From assembly GCA_958295665.1 (NCBI GenBank), contig OY282558.1, positions 458,815,995-458,879,994 of the forward strand: a stretch of DNA of 64,000 nucleotides, in the 5' to 3' direction. Made by a program: the position numbers and the translations under genes. The DNA is from Tipula vernalis. Its lineage: Eukaryota > Arthropoda > Insecta > Diptera > Tipulidae. Below are positions 33,177 to 43,589 of the stretch, in pieces; position 1 is the stretch's first letter; the number at the start of each line of letters is the position of its first letter. The notes beneath the pieces are model-generated. The model had not been told where the DNA came from. It searched no databases and saw nothing but the letters and a program-made list of their open reading frames with translations.

Positions 33177-33582
33177 CGTGTTTTTCATGAGAACTGCACT
33201 AGAACTCGATAAATTTTAAATTCCTTATAATCTATGTAAACAGAAAAAAATTAATTGTTAAAGTGCTAATGTGTAGTGCATTTAACATAAATACACATTT
33301 TAAGTTGTTACAGCAATAAATAATTACAATTATAGCTTATTTTTTAGTTACACTTGATAAACCCATGAATTTATCGAGTGTAATTGCGTGTAATGACGTC
33401 AGTAAGAAATAAGAAAATATTGTTGAAATAACTGAAGAGGGAAATTTTTAAACTTAAAATGTGTATTTATGTTTAAATTCTCTACATACTCCCGCTTTAT
33501 GAATTTTTTTTTTTTCGGTTTACATAGAATAAAAGGAATTTAAAGTTTATCGAGTTCTAGTGCAGTTCTCATGGAAAACACG
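33177..33582. mobile_element. 406-bp foldback (MITE-like) with three nested inverted repeats
   Basis: The outer arms start CGTGTTTTTCATGAGAACTG at 33177 and end in the inverse at 33582, matching over about 75 bp. An inner pair around ACATAAATACACATTTTAAG lies at about 33283-33306 and 33451-33476. A central hairpin TTACACTTGATAAA ... TTTATCGAGTGTAA spans about 33349-33385. The whole unit folds on itself. No coding frame and no clear target duplication were found. Confidence 0.75.
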
Positions 33583-34074
33583 GCTATTAATAGATTTGAA
33601 TGCCTGTTGAAACTTTGTTCGGTGAAATATTTTAATGTACTCGCAGTTACTAAATATTGAATTGCTAGGCGTCTAATTGTAGTCTCTGATTATATCTAGT
33701 TGAGATTTTGGTCATAATGAATGGTTTAATCTTTTTAGGTTTATTTATTTTCTCATGTGGCTGAATACTTCTTTTGTGGTCAAATAGGTTGTCCCCGCCG
33801 CCAGAATATCATGATTGGTCACCAGTTTGGATAGAACAAAATTTTTGAGTTTGAGGAATAATATGTGATTCGAACCCGATGTTATTACGTATATCAATCA
33901 GAATTGGTTTTATAATTATGAAGATCTCGGCATCAATGATCCTCGAAGCGGAACAAAGGAAGATTGTTATGGTACTGGGGGGAAATAAAAGCACGTATCA
34001 CATAATCTGGGGAAGCATGGACATCAAACAAAGGGGTTAGTTATTTTTGATTACTTGCTTTCCATTTAGTTTGT
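33583..34074. other. Unassigned DNA before the LOA-like fragment
   Basis: No motif-bearing frame or repeat was recognised in these 490 bp. Confidence 0.45.
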
Positions 34075-34975
34075 AGTATTGGACAAGAAGCCACATTTAT
34101 TGGTTAAAGAATGGAGGGTGGGGAAGTGACACTCCTTTAACTCATCCTCCTGGAACCTTAGAAGGACAAACTGAAGCAAATATGAGGAAATGTTGGAGGG
34201 ACTTTTACCGCCGGGGGCTCCTGAGTGGAGGATTTGTTGTGTATTGTGGATTCTTTAAAAAGTGTATTCAACTCTTATCGCTCTTGGAGGTAAAGTGAAT
34301 AGAACGCTACCGTAACAAGAAAGAATGTCTCGATTGGGTGTTGTGATGCAGGTGTCTGTGTGTATTCCGAAGTGTACTGAGCCTCATGACATTTCCTTGC
34401 CCTCTTCCTTCCCGATAAAACTAAAAAAAAGCAAAGTGGTGCTGTGTGTCTGCAGTTGTGCCTACATATTAAGGAGCAAAAATCCTAAGCATAAAAAAAA
34501 TCCTTTATGATTTATGATGGTGACCCTGGGAACTGGATACTTATTGGAAAGCTTGAACGCTATGTAAGGATGGCGGCTAGGACTCAAGGAGAGCCTAAAA
34601 GACATTAACAGAAGGAACGAATAAAGTTTTGGAGATTCTTCTGTGATAAAATGGAGGAACTTTCCGAGACTTCTCGCCTTAGGAAGATTCTGTCTTCTAA
34701 CCTAATAAGTCCCAGTTATTTATTTAAACCGCACGGTCCTTGGACAGATTTTAGCTGGGAATCTTTGGAGCTTTTTGTCGAAACCCACTTTCCAGAGAGC
34801 TTTGAGGACTTGACGAAACACATTCGGTAAGCCCAAGCCCAGAAAACATTCTAAGTAAAAAAACGGATTTTGGGCGTTAAATTGTCAGCATTATAAATCG
34901 GCCGATGATCCAGACCGGATCTTACGAGGGAATCCAAAACAACAATATTTCAAAATATATGAAGGTCAACTCAAT
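34075..34975 (+). pseudogene. LOA/R1-group LINE fragment, endonuclease end and RT N-terminus
   Basis: Plus-strand text matches the minus-strand element at 3.6-7.6 kb. It includes EWRV followed by LRRTN-SKYEEMLEGLLP, then FWRFFCDKMEELSETSRLRK, PSYLFKPHGPWTD and LELFVETHFPESFEDL. The part after 34830 is recognisable only in scattered pieces. Frames change repeatedly and stops occur, so it is a relic. It ends before RT motif A, where degenerate satellite begins. A second fragment of the same family lies at 42165-42925 and carries later parts of the same protein. Confidence 0.75.
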
Positions 34976-35610
34976 CAGCATGTAGCTTTTAAGGCATTGT
35001 TGATTTGGGAGTTGAATTGGGCGTTAGTTTGGGATTGATTTAAGGGCTGAGTTTTAGGTCGAGTTAAAGTTGAGTTGAAGAGGGATAAGGAGTCAGCGGT
35101 TATGTTTGAAATTTATTTGGGGTTGTGTTGAGGGTTGAGTTGGAAGTTAGCTTGAGTTTAGTTCATGTACGAATATAGTTTTCCGAGTCACGTTGATTTG
35201 AGGATTGAATTGGACGTTAGTTTGGGGTTAGGTTGAGGTTTTATCTGGGGATCGAGTTAGAGGTTGAGTTGAATTGAGGTGAGTTCATAGATTTATGTAG
35301 TTTTCGGATCATGTTGGTTTAAGGTTTGATTTTATAGTTGAATTGAGGGTTGAGTTGGAATTAGAAGATTGAAAAGGGCGTCTGAACTGAGTTCCCGATT
35401 TGAGGATTGAGTTGAACTTCTAGTTGAAGTTTGTATTGAGGGTTCAGGGAAGGAGGTTAAGGTTAAGTTGGTTGTGGTTCAGTTTATTGTTGGGTTGCTG
35501 ATTGAGTTGAGATAGAGTTAGGGTTGTATAGGAGGTTTATTGATTGTTGAGCTAAGACATCCAGTTAGGGATTTATTCGGTAGTTGAGTTAATTTTCCCG
35601 ACCAAAGTTC
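34976..35610 (+). repeat. Degenerate GTTGAGTTGAGG satellite, plus orientation
   Basis: Irregular runs of (G)TTGAGTTG, GGGTTGAG and TTAGTTTGGG alternate with a more conserved box, GAGTTCATRxACGxATGTAGTTTTCGG-like, at about 35157-35200 and 35280-35317. The reverse orientation occupies 39340-40440. No gene is present. Confidence 0.7.
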
Positions 35611-37708
35611 TGATCACCTCGTGAGATGTTAGCCCTTTATACATTTGACATTTACATATATTAGATTAAGATGGTCAAAAAGCGGAACTGATCGTACCAC
35701 AAATAGACTGGTCGAAACCCCAATAAGTGGCATTAAATTGAAAACTGGCTGGATGACAATGATTAAAGCTATGTAGCTTTCGTAGCCATAAGCTAAATAT
35801 AGCATCAGGTTTTTGAATTGCTCCTCAAATAATTAGACTGGGAAATACTAAACACAAATTTATTTTTCTCAGCCAAATATTTATTCTCTATTAGGGTGGT
35901 ATAGTGTGGGAATATATAGCATCGCGTTTTTATATCAGACTTTAGTAACATATGGTTTTATTGTTTAACTGAGTTTTTCAAGTTCATTTCGATACCTAAA
36001 GCAGAATATGTCAACATTCTCGTTCTTACCTACCTGTGCAGTGTGCATTGCGGACATATGCCTTTTATATTAAATTAATAATCCACTTTAAAATGTGTCC
36101 CAAAACATTTTTACATTTAACGTAATAAGATGTATGTCCCGACAAACACATAAATTCAAATTCATTTAAGCATTTCTACGTCATACAACGAACATTTATT
36201 AGTTCACATATTGTTGCGTAAATTTGAATTTTCTCACTGTTCGAATATCAAAACAACAGAAACAGTATGTATGTACAGACAGCAAGCACAGCACAGTGCG
36301 CGCACATATGTTAGATTTTTATGAATATGAAATAACAACAAATATCGTATGCTAAAATACATAAAACATAAATTTCGAGTCTCAACAAAAGTAGATTTAA
36401 AAAAAAAAAAAACTAAAAATCGATTCTTAATCACTCGGGCGGAAATTACGTTAAAAAAAATTTCGGTTAAGTGGATTTTTTTGTCGTTCTTAGTCGAAGT
36501 GTCCTTAATTAAATTTACTGTATACTATATTATGTAGAAATACATACGAGAAAGGATCCATACACGAAATATATTGCGTAACATATGTGAAATATTTATT
36601 ACGATTAGATGGAAAACTTATGGTTGATATCGACTGTAATACGGTTTTAAGAAAATTTCGACTTGGTTGGTATAAATAATTGCTATTTACGAACGTAACT
36701 TCACAAAAAAAATATTCAAAAAATTAATGTATGTTAAATTAAATTAAAATGCATTGAAAATTAAGAAAATTGATCCAAATCATTTTGGACGCGGACTCAT
36801 GTATACATCCATCCATCCATCCATATAAAAACAAATTATCTACAAGACTCTCTTTCTACATAATTCAATTAAATATTTTCGATGGTACTTCGCCTCTATA
36901 CCATAATATGCTAAACATTCATAAGAAATAAAAACCAAAATCATAATTCGATTCACCTCTAATGAACAATGTTGGTAAGAACACGCACATGCTGTATAAA
37001 AAGTACACAAAAACATTGGGTGAAGAAAATCAAAAGGAATAACAATTGGGGTATTTAACCTTGGCCTTTCTCTTTCTTCTTACTTACACCACTATGACCG
37101 GAGTCGGAATAAAAATTTGTGTTAATGACCGTGCGAATTGGCCCAATTAAACGGAAAAATATTTTTATGGAGCTGTCGTCTAGAAATGAGACGAATTTGA
37201 ATGGCTATATTTTAGTGTTTGATTCAGTTTTTAAATAGTTCAGAAATAAATATTTGGACAATGTGAATATGTTTGAAATGAGTTTGTTGACGAGATTAGA
37301 TTAGTTTTAAGTAGTTGCAACAATTTAATAATTTATTTAGAAAATCAGATACAAATTTATTCAGTTTGATTGAGTTTGAAGCATAATTTTTTTTAAATTT
37401 CATTTTATCGAGCTTAATTTAGAATTACCATTTGAATAAATAGAATACGCTGGGCGGAAATTCAAACTTGAATAAAGATTGAATAGTAATTTCAGATAAA
37501 TATTTTGAATAAAAATTTGGGTTTACATTGTATTTTAGGAAATTTAACTTTCTAAATACTACTACTTTGGCTAAATTGAAACTTTCCTATTCTTCTGGAA
37601 GTTAAAAGATCTAGCGCGAATATCTTGTCTTGATCTTTAAAATGCAAAGTTCATTACAAATAGCAGGTACCAAGTGATTTTTAAAATAAGTAGGATAGTG
37701 TTATTGGT
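35611..37708. other. 2.1 kb AT-rich DNA, no gene recognised
   Basis: Holds an ATCC tetranucleotide tract (36806-36824) and long A runs (36398-36413). Short frames here have no motifs. Confidence 0.5.
36806..36824. repeat. ATCC microsatellite
   Basis: Four to five CATC/ATCC units. Confidence 0.8.
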
Positions 37709-37744
37709 ATTATTATTATTATTATTGGGGGGGGGGGGGGGGGG
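37709..37744. repeat. ATT microsatellite joined to an 18-base G run
   Basis: (ATT)n at 37709-37726 followed by G at 37727-37744. It marks an abrupt change from AT-rich to GC-richer sequence. Confidence 0.9.
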
Positions 37745-38540
37745 CATGCGGGCGATCAGCCACTTCGCACTGCGACCTAAAAGATCTATTGTGCTGGCCC
37801 TGCTTACTTATCCGTCCAGTCAATATTCAGGTTCTTAATGAACCTGACAATACTGCCTCCCGGTACGTGCTACATACTATCTGGGCTTATTGCTCTTCCT
37901 CCTAGATGTTTACTACAGCATGTAGTTCCGCTAGAAAGACGGTAGCATTGGAGCTCAAGGACCTCGAGAGGGTTGTCCCACTCCTGTATATTCCTACTCC
38001 TGCCCCGTATTTCGATTGATTTTACTCTTATGAGTTGCTGGGAATTGCAAATCACCTGTAGGCCACCCAGCATTACTACAGGAAGGCTAAATAAAACTGG
38101 AGGGTGCCTGGTATCCAGAGTCCGCATATTTTGGGCTGATTAACCTATCAGCCATTCATCTTTCGGCATATGCTGTTCCACCTTAGATTAGGGTTTTTTG
38201 TCAAGGTTTTCTCCTTTAGCGCCGTACTTTAGCCTGTGCCAAATGGCCAAAAATATGCCAAGTGGCCTTAGGTACCAGTGGTTGCCACGAGGAGGCAGTA
38301 CGTACACTTGCGAATTGTGAACAGGTTACCCCTTACACAGTTGTACCCATCACGCAGCTGCCTAATGACAAGACCAGAACAGGTCACGTGATGCGCACCC
38401 TACTGGAAGGTTACGGAGCTGGTAGATTAATCTACTCAACTTTGAGCCACCCCTCCAATAGACGCCAAACCACCAGTGTTATTGGTAGAGGCGGCTGCGT
38501 TTTTTTTAAACAACAAAAATTCAAAAAGTCTAATATCTGA
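37745..38540. other. GC-richer island of about 0.8 kb, origin unknown
   Basis: Base composition is close to even, unlike the AT-rich surroundings. Frames of 85 codons (38127-37870 minus) and 92 codons (38262-38540 plus) are open, but neither has a motif I know. Its setting, between pieces of a LOA-like LINE and beginning at a homopolymer, suggests a transposon 5' UTR or a foreign insert. That is inference only. Confidence 0.4.
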
Positions 38541-38689
38541 CCTACCTACAAAAATCATGAATATTCTGTTAAATGAACTGGTTACTGATTATTATGCAAT
38601 ACAATTAAAAGTTGCAGGTAATTGCTATAAACATATAAACTATCAACTAACTTCGAACAATTTTCAATATTAAGGAAAAATCTTCAATA

Positions 38690-39320
38690 ATAACGAAAGC
38701 ATCGAAGAATCTCGAAACGATTAAAAATTGCTTAAATGCGCAATATGAAATAATCCAAAATTACATCTATCATGTGAACTTCAATGTTCTCCAACTTTTT
38801 CTTAACTTTACATGTATGTCGTCGCTCAATGCTATGCAAACCTTAAAAACAAAATTCTCTTTCAATTTTATCAAGAAACCTAAGTAATCTCGAGAAGCTC
38901 GTATAATCTTAGAATCCCTATATTCACAAAAAATCTTGATAAATAAAACATTCCAGAATAAACTTAAAGTTTTCACAAAATCTCGAATAATCTCGAAGAT
39001 ATGACTATCACGCAATTTCAACGTCGTGTAACTTTCGAGTGAAAGCGAGAAACTCGAATAGGCTCGAATAATTTCAAAAACGCTCAAATAATCTTAGAGT
39101 TCTAGAATATTCCCGAATATTTCGATGAAACTTAGTTCCCAAAATAATCTTGAAAATTCAAAAGGTAAAAAAAAATTTCTCGAAAAATAACTTTAAACCT
39201 CGAAGTAGTATCTATAAATTACATATTCCAAAAATCTCAAAATTTCGAATTTGAGAATTTCGAATCAAATTTAAATACATAGCACTCCTCGAGCACTAGA
39301 AATCTTTAAAAGCTCGAAAA
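38690..39320. repeat. Degenerate CTCGAATAATCTCGAA repeat, fourth block
   Basis: The words CTCGAA, AATAATCTTAGA, TCTCGAGAAG and AATATTCCCGAA recur many times without a strict period. This is the clearest of the four blocks. The 105-codon minus frame here (39087-38770) is simply open through the repeat. Confidence 0.55.
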
Positions 39321-39339
39321 ATCACCTAACTGAACCTCT

Positions 39340-40440
39340 TAACTGAATCTTCAGTTCAACCTCCAACTGAATTTACAAATCAACTTCTAACTCAATCGCA
39401 ACGCAATACCAATGCAATCACCAAATCAATCGCCAACCCAAACCTCAACTCAGTCGTTAATTAACCTCAGATCAACTTTCAAACCAACTCTTAACCTAAC
39501 TCAACACCAAACTCAATCTACGAATCAACCTCCAAATAATTCCCCAAGCGAAACCGTCACTACACGATAACGCAAGCTAGCTTAACCCCAACTCAACTTC
39601 AAGTCAACTTAGCTCGAACCAAATCTCAACTCCACACTTAACGGTTAACTCAATCTCGAAAGCAACTCTCGCTTGTATGAACTCAACTCAAATCAACTAA
39701 ATAATTTCGTAATCGAACCCCTACTCAAATCCGACTCAACTTTAACTCAAACCCTGTTTAATCCTAACTCGCCGCAACTCAATCCACAACCCAACCCTAA
39801 ACTCAACCATAACTCAATCCCAACTCAATCTCCAACGCAACCTCCAACTCAAATTTCATCTAAACCACAACCTCAACGTTCAACTCAACACAGTTCCAAA
39901 ACTACATGGGTACATTAACTCAACTTAATCTAATATCCGCTTTAACCTCTGAACCAACCCTTAATTAAATCCCTAAATAAGCCTTCATCGCCCAACCCCA
40001 ACTCAAAGCCCTAATCGACAACAATCCAACTCTCAACGGAACCCTTAACTAAACCCCAACACGGTCCGAAACACATGCGTGCATGAGCTATCCAATAAAT
40101 CCCCAAGTGAACGGCTGAATAAATTCAACTTAACCTCAACAAAACCCTAATTCACCCCAACTTGACTACAAATTCAGCTCTGAACTCTACCCTAATCTGA
40201 ACGCTCCACTCAATCCCCACAAATCATCATTTTCCGAAAAGCAAAGAACTCACCTCAAACAAACTTCCAATTCAACCTAAAACTCAACCTTTAGGTCATC
40301 CCCAAACTCAATCCCTAAACCAAGACGGTCCAAAAACTCTATGTACGTGCCTATGAACTCAATTAATCCCAACTCAACCTCTAACTCGACCCTTAACTGA
40401 ACCCTCGACTTAACCCAAACAAGTCCAACGCAATCAATTC
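39340..40440 (-). repeat. Degenerate GTTGAGTTGAGG satellite, minus orientation
   Basis: On the plus strand this reads CAACTCAACC, AACCCTAACTC and similar words for 1.1 kb. The conserved box (minus strand: TTGAGTTCAT...GTAGTTTT.GGACCGTGTTG) recurs near 39893-39925, 40058-40090 and 40323-40365. The 81-codon plus frame (39673-39918), rich in Pro, Gln, Asn and Thr, is a by-product of the repeat. Confidence 0.7.
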
Positions 40441-41145
40441 AACGCAAGATGTTGCTCCTCATACATGTAAGAGGAGTAATCTTTATAAAAAAATCTTTCA
40501 CGATCATTCATCACAACAGTGATTCCTTTCTCTCCACTGCTTCTTCTTCTTCTGCCATTAGTAATATTCTCATTTATTTCTTCCACAATTTCAACATTAT
40601 CATCAAATGCATCACTATTGGTAGTGCTTTGATTGTTACCAAAGGTATGGTTCAATTTGAACCAAGCCAAAAGAGTTGTGTCTTTAATCTTCTCTGCCGC
40701 TTCCTTCTCCATTCCTTCTAGGAAAACAACAGATTGTTCTTTTGGCAAATAAACTGCCAAACGTATGATATTATGTGATTGCCAGTGCATTAGATGTCCA
40801 TTGGTTTTCCATTGGTGCTTTGACAATTATTATATTGTTGTAATATGCAGGGGTTATATGGCACCACGCATGAATTGTGAATGGTTTTGGTACCAACATT
40901 ATAGGTTTATCCGCTTCGCCTCTGATATCTAGGATATCCATTTAAATTTGTTACCGTTTCCTCTTGGAAATCCTTTGGAAATTCCGTTTTACATTTACCA
41001 TGCAATGTGAATTAGGATACTGAGAGCCACATGGACTGTGCATCATGTATTTTATAAAGACTTCATAGAGTTCAGGGTGTTTCACCTTATCGGGAATTCC
41101 TGGGGTAATCATTGCCCGGTACATCACTGCCCGAATTTTACCCAA
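40434..41145 (-). pseudogene. Helitron Rep/helicase protein fragment
   Basis: The frame at 41145-40951 contains PGIPDKVKHPELYEVFIKYMM and HSPCGSQYPNSHCMV, the 'PE(L)YE...HM.HGPCG..NP.S.CM' region that precedes the helicase-like N domain of Helitron proteins. The frame at 40826-40434 contains HWQSHNIIRLAVYLPKEQSV and DTTLLAWFKLN, another hallmark stretch ('H..S..V.RLAVHLP..Q' and 'T.LTAWF.LN'). They are in the right order, with the intervening 'C.Y..KY..KG' region missing or decayed. Rep HUH and PIF1-helicase motors are absent. In a full element the protein would drive rolling-circle transposition. Confidence 0.75.
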
Positions 41146-41159
41146 AATTCTTTATTCTT

Positions 41160-41494
41160 TAAGATCCTTCATAAACTGTTTCAACTTTATGTAAAATTCC
41201 TCCAATTTTTCGGGTTTTATCAAGTTGTTTGAGCTTGTTTTGCCTAGTTTTTACCATCTTTTGTGGCTTTTTTGCGCGTTCTTGAGCTTTTTGCTCTTGC
41301 ATGTGATTGCCCTATCACTGTGCCATCCTTTGTGTTGCTTTTTCACGTTCCCAAGCCTTTTGTTCTTCAGTAAGATTTTCTCTTCTCTGTGTCATCTTCT
41401 GTGCTTGTTTTGTCCGTTTTACAGGTTTCCCTCTTCAGATATAAGTTCTGGCTTTCGCTTTTTGGCTGGTGCCAATAAAAATTATTTTTTATAG
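41160..41494 (-). pseudogene. Basic, repetitive N-terminal-like region next to the Helitron fragment
   Basis: The minus strand encodes Lys/Arg/Glu-rich text with recurring NKRLGNVKKQHKGW and SKKLKNAQKSHKRW-like units, interrupted by stops. Helitron proteins often start with such basic repeats. With the Helitron fragment immediately downstream in the same direction, this is probably the decayed N-terminus of the same gene. Confidence 0.4.
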
Positions 41495-41514
41495 ATAATC
41501 ATTCAAAGAAACAC

Positions 41515-41775
41515 AGTTAGAGTTGAGTTACGGTTGGGCTAGGATTACATGAGCAGTTCAGTTAGTTATTTATTTGGGCGTTGAATTGAGGGTTGAGTTG
41601 ATTTGAGTTGAGTTCGTATATGGATGAATTGTAGTTATTCAGACCATTTTGATTATTAGAGACTTGAGCCGGGGATTGCGTTTGGGGTTGAATTAGGGGC
41701 TGAGTTTTTGATCGAGTTGGGGTTGAGTTAGGGTTTGGTGACGGTATGGTTGGGGTTGGGTTAGCATTAAGTCAG
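41515..41775 (+). repeat. Degenerate GTTGAGTTGAGG satellite, third block, plus orientation
   Basis: GAGTTGAGTTACGGTTGGG, GAGGGTTGAGTTG and a box GAGTTCGTATATGGATGAATTG at about 41609 match the other two blocks. It separates the Helitron remnant from a Jockey RT fragment. Confidence 0.6.
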
Positions 41776-41784
41776 GCTTCTTGA

Positions 41785-42124
41785 ATTACTTCAACTAGTC
41801 CGTGTACTTGTTCTGTTGTTAAGTGCTCTGTGGTAAATCCAAAGTGATGGTCCGGAATCAGCTTCTTCTCCAGCAATATAAGCTTTAGACGCTTAAGAAA
41901 TAATTTTTCAAATAACTTAGAAAAAATTGGTACCAAACCTGTAGGTTTGTACGATGTTCGTTTTTCGAGGGCATATCTGGTTTTGGTATTAATATTACAT
42001 GTGAAACTTTTCTTGTGATGATCATATCCTGGGACCTTTTTAGTATTACTGAAAAAATCACTGTTTTTGCTTCTAAGATGAAAAACTTCGTGTTTGTACG
42101 ATTTATTTGCAATGCCGACTCCAA
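41785..42124 (-). pseudogene. Jockey-type LINE reverse transcriptase fragment
   Basis: The minus frame has ITRKVSHVILIPKPDMPSKN followed, in shifted frames, by text resembling 'P.LSKLFEKLFL.RLK', 'LLEKKLIPDHHFGF' and 'TTEQVHGLVEVIQEA'. This is the RT finger-to-motif-A segment of Jockey-type LINEs. It stops before the catalytic motifs. Confidence 0.65.
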
Positions 42125-42164
42125 ATAGCTTTGAATTGTGTTATTATTTAACTTTATTGTATAT

Positions 42165-42925
42165 TAGAGGCGCAAAATCTCAACATGCTTCCGGGGCCAT
42201 AACTCGAGCACCTTCGAATCTGGAAGTGGACGAACCCTACCTGTGTGGTACTGGATAGATCAAATGCTAAGAGGCAGGATCATAAATGCCAGTTTGGGGG
42301 AATCCTCTACCAGAAGATTTGTATGTATTCCTCCCTTACTTTGGAATTTGGTCATAAACGACTTGTTGCTAAAACTGACGGAAACCTTATACCATATTAT
42401 AAGGGTGCCAGGTCATTCCAATAGTACAGGGAATATAAAAACCGACGAGCTGGCTCTATAGCGTGGCACCATGGACCAAACTACTGCCTTAGGAAGAAAC
42501 TAGTAAGCTGACGAACGACAGATGGTGAAATAGTACCTCATGTGTAGTAACTCGGCAGGTCTGGCCAAAAATTAGATTTAGAGTCAAGTCAGTATGGTTG
42601 TTGGAGTGATTACGGGAAACTGTCTCATAGGTAGGCATGCGAGTAGACTCGGATTCTTCTTACATGACTACTGTCGTAGTTGTGAAGACGAAGAGGGCGA
42701 AGAGACAGTACTTCATCTTCTTTGCACTTGTCCTCGCCTGGCCCAAAACAGACTAATGTTTGTAGGGGAACCCATTTTAAGTGACCCGACAGGAGTATCC
42801 AGCGCTTTGTTTACAGCTCAAAATTGTTTCAGTGAATAGGTGGATAAATAATAAATTGTGGTATGGCTACGGACTATTTTTGAGTCTATGCCGGTCCTAG
42901 TGGAACGCCACTTTAACCTAACCTA
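42165..42925 (+). pseudogene. LOA/R1-group LINE fragment, RT middle joined to RNase H end, with the element 3' terminus
   Basis: WIDQMLRGRIINASLGESST and PLLWNLVINDLLLKL come from the RT palm around motif B. The text then jumps to RVPGHSNSTGNIKTDELA, the end of RNase H, so the YADD box and most of RNase H are deleted. The 42594-42839 frame has VVGVITGNCLIGRHASRLG and YCRSCEDEEGEETVLHLLC, matching the C-terminal cysteine region of the element at 3.6 kb. The 3' end CCACTTTAACCTAACCTAAC (to about 42928) matches the same family's terminus. Confidence 0.8.
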
Positions 42926-42928
42926 ACA

Positions 42929-43418
42929 TAACTTGGATAAGCTTAAGGAAGGAATATGGAAGAACTATAGGTCAGAATGGATAAAAGGGGTTTAAATTTC
43001 AGTCATCAACTGTTCTGTTTTTGATATTAAATTTGAAGGTCTATAAATTAAACAATTTATACAAAAGGACAAGGTCAGTCTGATCAGCCAGCTCATTTGA
43101 AATCCGTGTGATGCGACGAAAAAAAGAATTTTGATATTCCCATTCTACTGCTTAGTGTACTCAGATCAAAATTGGCAACAATTTAGTAAAATTGAAGGAA
43201 TTTCGTTGAGAATGCCTGTTTTATTGGAGTTACGAGATAGCTAGATTAGAGTTTGCCGTAAATTTTATGGCAAAAAACTCGGCTTTTCAGCGAAAATTCG
43301 CTTTACGTAAAAAAACATCTTTTTAGCGTTCATAAATTCTTTATAGACAAGTATCAAGAATACCGTGAAATTTATTAGCCAAATCAAAAGGAATTGGTAA
43401 GCGACCTCGCCTTGGATC
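42929..43418. other. Spacer before the Foldback element
   Basis: 490 bp of AT-rich DNA without a recognisable frame or repeat; its last bases are the target site of the Foldback element. Confidence 0.5.
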
Positions 43419-43589
43419 ATTTAATTTACCGGTGTGAAGTTTTTGGACACTTTTTTGGACAAAAACTTATGCGAGTATACATACTTCTTTTAACAATGTA
43501 TTTATCAAAAATAAAATTATTCAAATAAAACAAGCCTCAAATAATTTCTAACATTCATTTCCAAAATGCTTTTCAACAAAGCAGTCCAG

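Noticed and set aside
39673..39918. Open frame rich in Pro, Gln, Asn and Thr
   Set aside because: It is the translation of the degenerate CAACTCAACC satellite.
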